In this document: piece after piece, positions 33,161 through 41,325 of the stretch
Numbering within the stretch: position 1 is the stretch's first letter
How the letters are laid out: the number at the start of each line of letters is the position of its first letter
Made by a program: the position numbers and the translations under genes
DNA from: Pseudomonadota bacterium
GTDB taxonomy: Bacteria; Pseudomonadota; Alphaproteobacteria; Acetobacterales; Acetobacteraceae
Reading direction: 5' to 3'
NCBI GenBank assembly: GCA_021809435.1
Contig: JAKBAD010000008.1
Span: forward strand, 1-64,000
Length of the DNA: 64,000 bases
The notes under the pieces: model-generated
Databases searched by the model: none
Told to the model about the DNA's origin: nothing
What the model saw: the letters and a program-made list of their open reading frames with translations, nothing else

Positions 33161-34382
33161 GCGCGGCCATCACCGCGAGGTTGGCGGCGCTCAAGGCCAG
33201 CAGCACGGCGGGCGCGCCGACGCCCCGGCCAAAGGCCAGCGCGCCCAGCGCCCCGGCGCCCAGGGTGATGAGGGCGTTGAGGACATTATTGGCCGCCACC
33301 ATGCGCGCGCGCTGGGCGGGGGGGCTGGCTTCTTGCAGCCGCACATAAAACGGCACCGAGAACAGCCCGCCGCACAGCGAGAGCCCGGCCAGCGCCGCCA
33401 GCAGCGCCAGACCGCCCGGCGTGAGCAGGCCCGAAAGCCCGGCCACCACGCCCAGCCGGGGGCCGATGAGCGCGAACAGCCCGGCGCCCAGGCTCAGCCC
33501 CAGCCCGGCAGGCAAAGTGAGGCGGAGCAGGCTGGTATCGTGCGTAAAGCGCCCGGCCAGCACCGAGCCCACGCCCACGCCGATAGCGAAAATGCCCAGC
33601 ATCAGGGTCACGGCATGGGGGCCGGCATGAAGGGTTTGTTCGGCCAGCACCGGAAACGCGCCCAGTACCAGCGCGCCAAAGGCCCAGAACCAGGAAATGG
33701 CCAGCGAGGCCAGCCAGACCGGCCGGTTGGCGCGTGCCACCTGGAGCAGGGCCAGGGTTTCGCGCAGCAGGCGCCAGCTTGGGCGCAGCCCGGGGGCGGC
33801 GATGGATGAGCGCGGCATGACCCAGGCCGAGACAATGCCGCCCAGCGCGATGGCCATGGCCAGACCCGGCACGATGACCGTGCCCCGGGGCAGCGAGATG
33901 AGCCCGCCGCCCAGCACGGTGCCGATGATGATGCCCATGAAGGTGCCGGCCTCGATATAGCCATTGGCGGCGACCAGCCGGTCGGCGCTGAAAAACTCGG
34001 GCAGGATGCCGTATTTGAGCGGCGAGAAGGCCGCCGCCTGCATGCCGAGCCCGAGCAGCACGGCGACCAGCAGCGCGAAGCTGCCGGTGGCGAACCCCAC
34101 CAGGGCGAGCAGCATCAGCCCCAGCTCCCAGAGCTTGACGAACCGGATGAGACGGGTTTTCTCGCAGGCATCGGCCATCTGGCCCATGCTGGCCGAGAGC
34201 AGGGCGTAGGGGGCCAGGAACAGCCCGCCCGAGAGCGCGGCCAGGGCGGCGGCCTGGTGCGCGGGCAGGCGCGAGAGCGCCAGAATGACCAGGGCGTTCT
34301 TGAACAGATTATCGTTAAGCGCGCCCAGCGCCTGGGTGATGAAGAGCGGCAGAAACCGCCGCGCGCGCCACAGGCTAGCCAT
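33141..34382 (-). CDS. MFS transporter, LplT-like
   Basis: A 413-residue major facilitator protein with about twelve membrane segments. The N-terminus RRFLPLFITQALGALNDNLF is the signature of the lysophospholipid transporter (LplT/Aas N-terminal) branch, which flips lysophospholipids inward for re-acylation. There is no attached acyltransferase or acyl-ACP synthetase gene nearby, so the role is partly inferred. I start at ATG 34382, which overlaps the preceding PAP2 gene by 8 bp. The last seven codons and the stop come from a palindromic repeat. Confidence 0.82.
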   Translation of the reverse strand: MASLWRARRFLPLFITQALGALNDNLFKNALVILALSRLPAHQAAALAALSGGLFLAPYALLSASMGQMADACEKTRLIRFVKLWELGLMLLALVGFATGSFALLVAVLLGLGMQAAAFSPLKYGILPEFFSADRLVAANGYIEAGTFMGIIIGTVLGGGLISLPRGTVIVPGLAMAIALGGIVSAWVMPRSSIAAPGLRPSWRLLRETLALLQVARANRPVWLASLAISWFWAFGALVLGAFPVLAEQTLHAGPHAVTLMLGIFAIGVGVGSVLAGRFTHDTSLLRLTLPAGLGLSLGAGLFALIGPRLGVVAGLSGLLTPGGLALLAALAGLSLCGGLFSVPFYVRLQEASPPAQRARMVAANNVLNALITLGAGALGALAFGRGVGAPAVLLALSAANLAVMAALRAVLG

Positions 34383-34950
34383 GGCGCGCCGCCAACAGCC
34401 GCAGCGTGCCCGCCGCCGAGAGCAGCCCGACCGCCAGCCCGGCCAGCACATCGCCGATGAAATGATAATCGGCGCCGACCAGCCCGGCCATGACCAGCGC
34501 CAGCACCAGCACCGCCCAGGGCCGCGCGCGCGGCGCCACCACCCAGAGCACGGCCAGCGGCGCGCTCATATAGGCGGTGTGGCCGGAGGGATAGGCGCCG
34601 TAGAGATAGGAGGTGGCCAGCGGGTGGAAGCCATAGACCCCATCTTTGAGCCACCATTGCGGCCAGGCGCGGCCGAGGAGGAATTTCAGCTCATCCTTGG
34701 CGGCCGTGGCGGTGATGGTGGCCAGGCTCATGGCCAGCCAGGGGCCAGCCGCCAGCCGTGCGGGCAACAGCCTGAGCGCGGCGGCGCAGAGATAGAGCCC
34801 CGAGAGCGGCAGGGGCAGCAGCGAGGGGGTGGCGCAGGCCTGGAACCAGGGCCGCCAGCCCGGGTGCACGGCGAAGAACCGGGCCACGGGCCGGTCGATG
34901 GTGGCGGCGCAAAGCAGGCTGGCGGCCAGCAGCCCGAGGCAGAGCCACAT
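34375..34950 (-). CDS. PAP2-family membrane phosphatase
   Basis: A 191-residue membrane protein with about five membrane helices and a PAP2 core: DELKFLLGRAWPQWW (motif 1 region), YPSGHTAYM (motif 2) and GADYHFIGDVLAG (motif 3, HxxxD). The arginine that normally begins motif 3 is not obvious and the spacing in motif 1 is unusual, so activity is uncertain. Likely substrates would be lipid phosphates such as phosphatidate or undecaprenyl pyrophosphate. It lies between qor and an LplT-like gene, suggesting lipid turnover. Start at ATG 34950. Confidence 0.8.
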   Translation of the reverse strand: MWLCLGLLAASLLCAATIDRPVARFFAVHPGWRPWFQACATPSLLPLPLSGLYLCAAALRLLPARLAAGPWLAMSLATITATAAKDELKFLLGRAWPQWWLKDGVYGFHPLATSYLYGAYPSGHTAYMSAPLAVLWVVAPRARPWAVLVLALVMAGLVGADYHFIGDVLAGLAVGLLSAAGTLRLLAARHG

Positions 34951-34970
34951 CAGCCGGGCGGGCGGGCGGC

Positions 34971-35942
34971 TCAGGGCAGCAGCACGGTGCTGCCGGTGGT
35001 CTGGCGGGCTTCGAGCGCCATATGGGCGCGGGCGGCGTCTTCGAGCCGGAAGCTCTGATTGACCTGAATTTTGACCGCGCCGCTGGCCACCACATCGAAC
35101 AGGGCCTTGGCGGAGGCTTGCAGATCGGCCGGGTTGGCGGTGTAGGTGGCGAAGCCAGGGCGGGTGAGATAGAGGCTGCCCTTGGCCGAGAGCACTGAAA
35201 TATCGACCGGCGGCACGGGGCCCGAGGCATTGCCGTAAGAGACCATGAGGCCGAGCGGGGCCAGGCAATCGAGGCTGGCGTTGAAGGTGTCCTTGCCGAC
35301 GCTGTCATAGACCACGGGGACCATGGCGCCGCCGGTGAGGCGTTTGACCTCCTGGCAGAGATTGGCGTGGCCGATGATGGTGTGGGTGGCGCCGTTGGCG
35401 CGCGCCAGTTCGGCTTTTTCCTCGGTCGAGACCACGCCGATGACGGTGGCGCCGATATGTTTGGCCCACTGGCACATGATGAGCCCGACCCCGCCGGCGG
35501 CGGCATGGATGAGGATGGTCTCGCCCGGTTTGACCGGATGGGTGCGGTGGAGCAGGAAATGCGCGGTGATGCCTTGGAGCATCATGGCGGCGGCGGTGGG
35601 GAACTCAATGGTTTCGGGGAGTTTGGTCAGCCGGTCGGCGGGGATGACGCGCTCGGTGGCATAGGCGCCGAGCGGGCCGCCGGCATAGGCCACGCGGTCG
35701 CCAGGGGCGACGCAGGTGACCTCATCGCCGACCGCGAGCACGGTGCCCGCACCCTCCATGCCGATGGTGCCGGGCAGGTTCATTTTGTACAGCCCGGTGC
35801 GGAAATAAATATCGATGAAATTGAGGCCGATCGCCTCATGACGGATCAGGGCCTCGCGCGGGCCGGGCTGGGGGGTGGGCAGCTGCTCCCATTGCAGCAC
35901 CTCGGGCCCGCCGTTGACGTGAATGCGAATGGCCTTGGTCAT
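34971..35942 (-). CDS. qor: NADPH:quinone oxidoreductase, zeta-crystallin type
   Basis: The 323-residue enzyme is an MDR-superfamily quinone reductase. The N-terminal GroES-like part has RHEAIGLNFIDIYFRTGLY and GMEGAGTVLAVGDEV; the cofactor domain has HAAAGGVGLIMCQWAKHIGA and VVYDSVGKDTF. Zinc ligands of true alcohol dehydrogenases are absent, as expected. It reduces quinones by one electron using NADPH. The start at 35942 overlaps the ogt stop by four bases, so ogt and qor form an operon. Confidence 0.92.
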   Translation of the reverse strand: MTKAIRIHVNGGPEVLQWEQLPTPQPGPREALIRHEAIGLNFIDIYFRTGLYKMNLPGTIGMEGAGTVLAVGDEVTCVAPGDRVAYAGGPLGAYATERVIPADRLTKLPETIEFPTAAAMMLQGITAHFLLHRTHPVKPGETILIHAAAGGVGLIMCQWAKHIGATVIGVVSTEEKAELARANGATHTIIGHANLCQEVKRLTGGAMVPVVYDSVGKDTFNASLDCLAPLGLMVSYGNASGPVPPVDISVLSAKGSLYLTRPGFATYTANPADLQASAKALFDVVASGAVKIQVNQSFRLEDAARAHMALEARQTTGSTVLLP

Positions 35943-36391
35943 TGATCTGTGGTCCTGGTCTCGAGGTCGAGGAGATGGCGCTTGGTGGGCAGCCCCTCGC
36001 CGCCGGAATAGCCGCCCAGCCCCTGCGCGCCAAGCACGCGGTGGCAGGGGATGAGGATGGGGATGGGGTTGGCGGCGTTCGCGCCCCCGACCGAGCGCGC
36101 CGAGCCGCCGGCCTGGGCGGCGATTTGGGCATAGGAGCGGGTTTGGCCCGCCGGAATGGTGCGCAGCGCCGCCCAGATTTTTTGCTGGTAGGGCGTGCCG
36201 TGGGGCTTGAGGGGCAGGGTATCGGGCCAGGGACCGCCATCGAAATAGGCATCGAGCGCGGCTTTGGCGGATGTGAGCAGGGGGGATGGCTCCTGGATGC
36301 TGCCCCAGCCCCATTCGAGCGCGACGATGGCGCCGTCATCTTCAAACAGGGTGAGGTCGCCGACCGGAGAGTGCATGGACAAGGCGGACAT
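35939..36391 (-). CDS. ogt: Methylated-DNA-protein-cysteine methyltransferase
   Basis: A 150-residue DNA repair protein that takes the alkyl group from O6-alkylguanine onto its own cysteine. The active site reads IPILIPCHRVLGAQGLGGYS with the essential PCHRV, and the helix-turn-helix region is QQKIWAALRTIPAGQTRSYA. I use ATG 36391; a second ATG five codons on (36376) is also possible. It overlaps qor. No Ada-type regulatory domain is attached. Confidence 0.93.
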   Translation of the reverse strand: MSALSMHSPVGDLTLFEDDGAIVALEWGWGSIQEPSPLLTSAKAALDAYFDGGPWPDTLPLKPHGTPYQQKIWAALRTIPAGQTRSYAQIAAQAGGSARSVGGANAANPIPILIPCHRVLGAQGLGGYSGGEGLPTKRHLLDLETRTTDQ

Positions 36392-36482
36392 GGGGCGCAG
36401 GCTAGTCGGACCCTGAGCCGCGATCAAGCCCGTGCCGCTTTGGGGTTGCGGCGCGGGGGCGGCGTGGGGCAAAAATCCGGTC

Positions 36483-36959
36483 ATGATCCGTCCATCTTCA
36501 CTGCTGGGTCTGGGAGGGGCCGCGCTGCTCGCCGCGTGCGCGGGCGGGCCCCGGCTGGCGCCCGCCAGCCATTTCGGCCAGCCCACGCGCCTGACCTGCG
36601 TGCCTTATGCGCGCGATGTCTCGGGCATTGATCTCGCGGGCAATGCCTTTCGCTGGTGGAACGAGGCCGAGGGGGTGTATCCGCGCAGCCAGCGGCCGCA
36701 AGTGGGGGCGGTGCTGGTGTTCCGGCCCCATGGCGGCATGCGGGTGGGGCATCTGGCGGTGGTGAGCCGGGTGAAAACCAGCCGCGAAATTCTGGTGAAT
36801 CAGGCCAACTGGCTGCCACACCGCATTGAGCGGAATTTGCCGGTGGTGGATGTTTCGGACTGCAATGACTGGACGCGGGTGCGGGTGTGGTATGAGCCCG
36901 CCCATGCGCTGGGCGCCACCACCTACCCGACTTATGGGTTTATTTTACCCAACGGATGA
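36483..36959 (+). CDS. CHAP-domain lipoprotein, putative peptidoglycan amidase
   Basis: A 158-residue exported protein with a lipobox LLAAC at residues 16-20. The mature part is a CHAP cysteine peptidase/amidase: the likely nucleophile is the Cys in LTCVPYARDVSG, the histidine is in RVGHLAVVSR, followed by ILVNQANW. Such enzymes cleave cell-wall peptides or amides. The start follows within 92 bp of the divergent ogt gene. Its last 20 bases overlap the convergent GH17 gene. I infer a small cell-wall remodelling lipoprotein; no targeting domain is present. Confidence 0.82.
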   Translation: MIRPSSLLGLGGAALLAACAGGPRLAPASHFGQPTRLTCVPYARDVSGIDLAGNAFRWWNEAEGVYPRSQRPQVGAVLVFRPHGGMRVGHLAVVSRVKTSREILVNQANWLPHRIERNLPVVDVSDCNDWTRVRVWYEPAHALGATTYPTYGFILPNG

Positions 36960-38556
36960 GGCGCTGACAGCCTGGCATATTGACCACCACCGGGGCGGCG
37001 ATGATGAGGGCGGCGATGTTCCAGAGCACGAATTCGGTGTTCTGGAGACCTTCGAGGACGAGGTCGGCCAGGGCCAGCAGGGCCAGGGCGCCGGCGGCGA
37101 ACTGCTCTTCCCAGCGCAGCGGCTTAGGCATGTCTTTGGTGTGGAAGCGCAGCACGGCGGCGATGGCGGGGATGACGAAGCTGGCGAGCGGGGCATCGAG
37201 ATAGCGGCCGGCGAAGACCAGGCGGGCCTGGTCGATGGCGGCGGCGGCGAGGAGCAGGAACCACAGCGAATCGTAGGACCAGAGCAGGCGGCCCCGGCGG
37301 AGCGCGGCCAGCACCTCGGCGCCAGAAACGGCGGGCGGCAGGGGGCGGTGGGCGAACAGGGCATCGGCGCGGCGCAGCGCGAGCAGGGCGAACAGCGCCT
37401 GCAGGGGCAGGTTGACCAGGGCATCGAGCCAGAGCCAATGGTCGTAGAGATAAGGCAGCGTGCCGCTGGCGGCATAGGCCAGGCCATTACCGAGCGCGAA
37501 GGCGGGCAGGGCGAGGCGGGCATCGCGGAACCCGACCGATGCGTAGAGCACCAGGCCCAGAACCGCCGCCAGCGCCGCGTACCAGGGCCAGGCGGGATTT
37601 TCGACCACGCCGCCCGCGAGCGGGAATTTGGGCGTGCGGTCGGCGGTCCAGATGCCCCAGTTGGCGCCGGCGATGCCTTCGTCCTCGTATTTCCAATCCT
37701 GGTCGAAGGCCTCGATGAGGTTGTAATCGACGTGTTTTTGCGCCGCCAGCGTGACGAAGCGGCGCAGATACATGGCTTCCTCGACGCGCGAGGTTTGCGC
37801 CGCGCCGCGCCCCCGGCCCGCCGACGGCCAGCCGGTTTCGCCAATCGAGATGGCTTTGCCGGGGAACAGCGCCTGGAAATGGTCGATGGTGGCGCTCATC
37901 TCATCGAGCGCCTGATCGGCGGAGAGGGGGGTGTTTTCCCAGTAGGGCAGCACGTGGATCATCACGATATCGACATGCGGGGCGACCTGGGGGAACTGGT
38001 TCCAGAAATCGGTGACATCGGCGTAGGCGACGGGCTGTTTGACCTGGGCGCGCACATAGTCGATGTCTTTGATCAGGTCATCGACGGAGAGATCGCGGCG
38101 GAGCAGCACTTCGTTGCCGACCACCACGCGCGTGACGGTGGTGGGGTATTCGTTGGCCTCCCGGATGCCCTCGGCCATTTCCTCCTGGTTCAGCCGCGGA
38201 TCAGAGCTGAGCCAGATGCCGAGCCAGACCTTGAGACCTGCCTGTTTGGCGAGGCCGGCTATGTCGGTGTGGGCGGCGAGGCGGGCATTGGTTTGGGCGA
38301 CCGTGCCCTCGATGGCGGCATAGGTGCGGATGCCGTCGGCCTGGGTTTTGATGAGGGCGAAATCGGCGCGGATGTCGGCGGGGCTGGGGAAGGTTTTGTC
38401 GAACGGAGTTTGGCCGGGGCGGTAGGGCGTGTAGGAGACGGAGTTGAATTTGCCGCTGACCATGGTCACATCGGCACCCTGCGGCTGGTTCGGCATGGCC
38501 CACATGAAGATGGTGACAATGGCGAACAGCAGGCTGAGAAAATGACCTTGTTTCAT
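36940..38556 (-). CDS. GH17-type glucanase/transglycosylase with membrane tail
   Basis: The 538-residue protein has an N-terminal signal anchor, a glycoside hydrolase family 17 catalytic domain (about residues 30-295) and a C-terminal half with seven or so membrane helices. The catalytic acid is in TRVVVGNEVLLRRD and the nucleophile in ISIGETGWPSAGRG. GH17 proteins in proteobacteria act on beta-1,3-glucans, including transglycosylation in cyclic glucan synthesis. No glycosyltransferase gene is next to it, so the polymer made or cut is unknown. The adjoining CHAP gene is convergent and need not be related. Confidence 0.85.
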   Translation of the reverse strand: MKQGHFLSLLFAIVTIFMWAMPNQPQGADVTMVSGKFNSVSYTPYRPGQTPFDKTFPSPADIRADFALIKTQADGIRTYAAIEGTVAQTNARLAAHTDIAGLAKQAGLKVWLGIWLSSDPRLNQEEMAEGIREANEYPTTVTRVVVGNEVLLRRDLSVDDLIKDIDYVRAQVKQPVAYADVTDFWNQFPQVAPHVDIVMIHVLPYWENTPLSADQALDEMSATIDHFQALFPGKAISIGETGWPSAGRGRGAAQTSRVEEAMYLRRFVTLAAQKHVDYNLIEAFDQDWKYEDEGIAGANWGIWTADRTPKFPLAGGVVENPAWPWYAALAAVLGLVLYASVGFRDARLALPAFALGNGLAYAASGTLPYLYDHWLWLDALVNLPLQALFALLALRRADALFAHRPLPPAVSGAEVLAALRRGRLLWSYDSLWFLLLAAAAIDQARLVFAGRYLDAPLASFVIPAIAAVLRFHTKDMPKPLRWEEQFAAGALALLALADLVLEGLQNTEFVLWNIAALIIAAPVVVNMPGCQRLIRWVK

Positions 38557-38597
38557 GGCCCAAGGCTTAGCCGCCAGGGGCCTTTTGGGGAAGAGCC

Positions 38598-39002
38598 ATG
38601 AGGGATGAGACCATACGCCGCGTGCTGACCACCACCCGGCGAATCGCGCTGGTGGGGGCTTCGGATAAGCCGAACCGGGCCTCGCACGAGGTGATGGTGT
38701 ATTTGCTGGGCAAGGGCTATGAGGTGACGCCGGTGAACCCGCTGCTGGCCGGCAAGGAAATTTGGGGCCGCAAGGTGGTGGCGAGCCTGGCCGAGGCGGC
38801 GCCGCTGGAGATGGTGGATTTGTTCCGCCGGGCCGAGGAGGTGAGCGCGCCGGTGGACGAGGCGATCGCGCTGGGGGCGCGCAGCATTTGGATGCAGCTA
38901 GGCATTGTGAACGAGGCGGTGGCGGCCAAGGCGCGCGCGGCCGGGTTGGAGGTGGTGATGGATGCCTGCCCGGCGATCGAGATTCCGCGGCTGGGTCTTT
39001 AA
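38598..39002 (+). CDS. CoA-binding domain protein (YccU-like)
   Basis: A 134-residue Rossmann-fold protein of the CoA-binding family. It shows RRIALVGASDKPNRASHEVM at the N-terminus and IWMQLGIVNEAVAAKA further on, ending with VMDACPAIEIPRL. Family members bind CoA, but a reaction is not established. It stands alone between the divergent GH17 gene and a palindromic repeat. Confidence 0.88.
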   Translation: MRDETIRRVLTTTRRIALVGASDKPNRASHEVMVYLLGKGYEVTPVNPLLAGKEIWGRKVVASLAEAAPLEMVDLFRRAEEVSAPVDEAIALGARSIWMQLGIVNEAVAAKARAAGLEVVMDACPAIEIPRLGL

Positions 39003-39032
39003 GACGGCTCCTCGGAACCGTTTTTGGCACCA

Positions 39033-39140
39033 CTAGAGCATTATCCATTCACATAGGTTCATGAAAAATGCTCTAACTCTTTGTTTAAGCGAGCAACTTT
39101 ATCCAATCAAATGATTCCATTTGATTGGATGTCGCTTTAG
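39033..39140. repeat. TAGAGC...GCTCTAG palindromic intergenic element, copy B
   Basis: Inverted, ~90 per cent identical copy of 32636-32743, with matching end points over 108 bp. Its right end encodes the rnhA stop codon (TAA on the minus strand at 39137-39139). Confidence 0.85.
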
Positions 39141-39607
39141 AGTGTTTTCGCGGTCTTGAGCAGCTCGTCGCGGGCCTGGGTTGCCAGCTCGTCGGCGCGC
39201 TCGTTCAGCGGCGCGCCCGAATGGCCGCGCACCCAGCGCCAGTCAATCTCATGGGGCTTGGCGGCATCGAGAATCCGGCGCCAGAGATCCATGTTTTTCA
39301 CCGGGTCACCGGTCGAGGAGCGCCAGTTCTTGCGCACCCAGCCGGTCATCCAGCGTGTGATGCCGTTTTTCAAATATTCGCTGTCGGTGTGCAGCACCAC
39401 CTTGCACGGGCGCGTCAGGGCTTCCAGCGCCTCGGCGGCGGCGGTCAGCTCCATGCGGTTATTGGTGGTCTCCAGCTCCCCGCCGGTCAGCTCCTTGATG
39501 GTGCCCTTATAAATCAAAATGGCCGCCCAGCCGCCGGGGCCCGGGTTGGGCTTGCAGCCGCCATCGGTCCAGATTTCCACATGCTCAGAGGCCATAAGCG
39601 TGCTCAT
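39137..39607 (-). CDS. rnhA: Ribonuclease HI
   Basis: The 156-residue enzyme removes RNA from RNA-DNA hybrids. The four catalytic acidic residues are in [41 protein letters not shown] and LNERADELA, and WRWVRGHSG carries the histidine. The family start could be ATG 39607 or ATG 39595; both overlap the end of thrB. thrB-rnhA is the usual alphaproteobacterial pair, though ispH, which often precedes, is absent. The last codon and stop lie in a palindromic repeat. Confidence 0.95.
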   Translation of the reverse strand: MSTLMASEHVEIWTDGGCKPNPGPGGWAAILIYKGTIKELTGGELETTNNRMELTAAAEALEALTRPCKVVLHTDSEYLKNGITRWMTGWVRKNWRSSTGDPVKNMDLWRRILDAAKPHEIDWRWVRGHSGAPLNERADELATQARDELLKTAKTL

Positions 39608-40544
39608 TGCGGGCTTGGAGGTGAAAGCGCAGCCGGCGGTAATAATCCAACGGGTCCTTGCGGGTGACCATGGCGCCCGCCGGGGTGTTCAACCAGTCAT
39701 AGAGCCGGGTGAGCAAAAACCGCAGCGCCGCGCCCTGGGCCAGCACCGGCAGGGCGGCGCGCTCGGCGGGGGTGAGCGGGCGCACCGCGTCATAGGCCAT
39801 CAAAAGCGCGCGCGCGCGGCTGATATTGAACGAGAAATCGCGCTCGAAACACCAGGCGTTGAGGCACACCGCGATGTCATAGGCATAGAAATCGGTGCAG
39901 GCGAAATAAAAATCGATCAGGCCGGAAAGCTCATCGCCCAGAAAAAACACATTATCGGGGAACAGATCGGCATGAATCTGGCCCTTGGGCAAATCGGCCG
40001 GCCAGGCGCCGACAATATCGGGCAGCCATGCCCCCAGCTCGGCGGCCAAACCGGGCTGCACCGTATCGGCGCCATGGCCACATTTGGCCAGCAGCGGCCC
40101 CCAGGCGGCCGGCCCCAGCCCGTTCGCGCGGGTCATGGCAAAGCCTTCGCCCGCCAGGTGCAGCCGCGCCAGCGCCGTGCCCAGCGGCGCGCAATGCTCC
40201 AGCCCCACGCGCCTTGGCCACACGCCCGGCAAAAACGTGGTGATGGCCGCGATCTTGCCCGAGAGCGGGTTGAGATTGGCCCCCGAGCGCGCCCTCACGG
40301 GCAGCGGGCAGGTCAGGTCATGGGCCTGTAAATGCTCCATAAGTCCCAGAAAATAAGGTAAATCCTCGGGGTTCACGCGTTTTTCATAGAGCGTGAGGAT
40401 AAAATCCCCCTGGGTGGTTTTGAGCATGTAATTGCTGTTCTCCACCCCCTCGGCGATGCCGCGGAACGAGACCAGCGTGCCCAGATCATAAAGCTCAAGA
40501 AAGGCTTCGAGCGCCTCGTCGGTGACTTCTGTGTAAACGGCCAT
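39585..40544 (-). CDS. thrB: Homoserine kinase (APH-fold type)
   Basis: This 319-residue ThrB is of the aminoglycoside-phosphotransferase-like kind found in alphaproteobacteria. It phosphorylates homoserine on the way to threonine. Visible motifs: [40 protein letters not shown] and the catalytic [13 protein letters not shown] followed by [23 protein letters not shown] 40544 matches the family N-terminus. A longer open frame upstream is rejected because it crosses the divergent 40588 gene. It overlaps rnhA by 11-23 bp. Confidence 0.94.
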   Translation of the reverse strand: MAVYTEVTDEALEAFLELYDLGTLVSFRGIAEGVENSNYMLKTTQGDFILTLYEKRVNPEDLPYFLGLMEHLQAHDLTCPLPVRARSGANLNPLSGKIAAITTFLPGVWPRRVGLEHCAPLGTALARLHLAGEGFAMTRANGLGPAAWGPLLAKCGHGADTVQPGLAAELGAWLPDIVGAWPADLPKGQIHADLFPDNVFFLGDELSGLIDFYFACTDFYAYDIAVCLNAWCFERDFSFNISRARALLMAYDAVRPLTPAERAALPVLAQGAALRFLLTRLYDWLNTPAGAMVTRKDPLDYYRRLRFHLQARNEHAYGL

Positions 40545-40587
40545 GCGCGTAGATGACCGCGCGCGAAAATTCTGGCAAGGGAGGGGC

Positions 40588-41178
40588 ATGAAAGAAATGC
40601 GCCGCTCACCCGCCCTCATCGCCCTGCTGGCCGCGACCGGCCTTTCAGGCTGTAGCCACCATGCCAAGCCCGCCACCGGCCCGGCCGTGCTGCCGGCCAA
40701 TCTGCAGGCCGATTTCACCCCCGACCAGACGGCAAACTGCCCCCAGGTGGCGGTGCTGGAGCAGGCCCAGACCCTGACCCTGTTCGCCCCCGGCCGCGGC
40801 GATGTGGGCGGCGAGGTGAGCACCGCCCAGATCACCGGCCTGAACGGCGCCTGCGTGGTCAACACCAAAACCAACACCATCACCGTCTCGCTCAACCCCG
40901 TGCTGCTGGCCGATAACGGCCCCGCCAACCATGGCGCGGCGCTCAGCCTGCCGTGGTTCGTGTCGCTCACCCAGGGCGATCAGGTCATCGACAAGCATGT
41001 TTATGCCACGACCCTGAAATTCGACGGCAACGCCACCCAGGCGGGCGCCGAGGGGCAGCGCGTCAAGATCGAACTGCCCAACAGCCCCGATTCGGCGGCG
41101 GTGGATGTGCTGGTCGGGTTCCAGGAAACCCCGGACCAGCTGGCTTATGCGGCCGCCCACCCCAACGCCGCGCCCTGA
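40588..41178 (+). CDS. Putative lipoprotein of unknown function
   Basis: A 196-residue protein with a signal peptide and lipobox LSGC (Cys near residue 21), so it is probably anchored to a membrane. The mature part is beta-rich, with GLNGACVVNTKTNTITVSLN and LPWFVSLTQGDQVIDKHVYA. No domain is identified. ATG 40588 has a strong GGGAGG site. It is transcribed alone, divergent from thrB, and ends at an A/C-rich tract followed by a terminator. Confidence 0.78.
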   Translation: MKEMRRSPALIALLAATGLSGCSHHAKPATGPAVLPANLQADFTPDQTANCPQVAVLEQAQTLTLFAPGRGDVGGEVSTAQITGLNGACVVNTKTNTITVSLNPVLLADNGPANHGAALSLPWFVSLTQGDQVIDKHVYATTLKFDGNATQAGAEGQRVKIELPNSPDSAAVDVLVGFQETPDQLAYAAAHPNAAP

Positions 41179-41179
41179 G

Positions 41180-41270
41180 CCGGGCAAAACCACATAAAAC
41201 CATAAAACCCCACAAAACCGGGGCCAAACCCACACAAAACCACAAGGCAAACCCACAAACCCACAAAAAA
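41180..41270 (+). repeat. A/C-only low-complexity tract
   Basis: About 90 bases are nearly all A and C, built from imperfect ACCACAAAACC and CCCACAAA units with very few G or T. It lies directly after the lipoprotein stop and before the terminator. Such C-rich, G-poor RNA resembles a rut-type Rho loading site, but this is inference. Confidence 0.6.
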
Positions 41271-41293
41271 GGCGCCCGTTTGGGCGCCTTTTC
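41267..41293. terminator. Bidirectional terminator
   Basis: AAAAGGCGCCC/GGGCGCCTTTT, a 10-11 bp stem with A and T runs on both sides, between the convergent lipoprotein and accC genes. Confidence 0.9.
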
Positions 41294-41325
41294 GTTGGAG
41301 TCGGTCTTGGGGGCCGTCTTGGGGG

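Noticed and set aside
34375-34950. Undecaprenyl pyrophosphatase with certain activity
   Set aside because: PAP2 motif 1 spacing and the motif 3 arginine are not canonical, so only a family-level call is made.
36940-39048. Longer GH17 protein starting near 39048
   Set aside because: The upstream part is antisense to the CoA-binding gene; the signal-anchor start at 38556 is clear.
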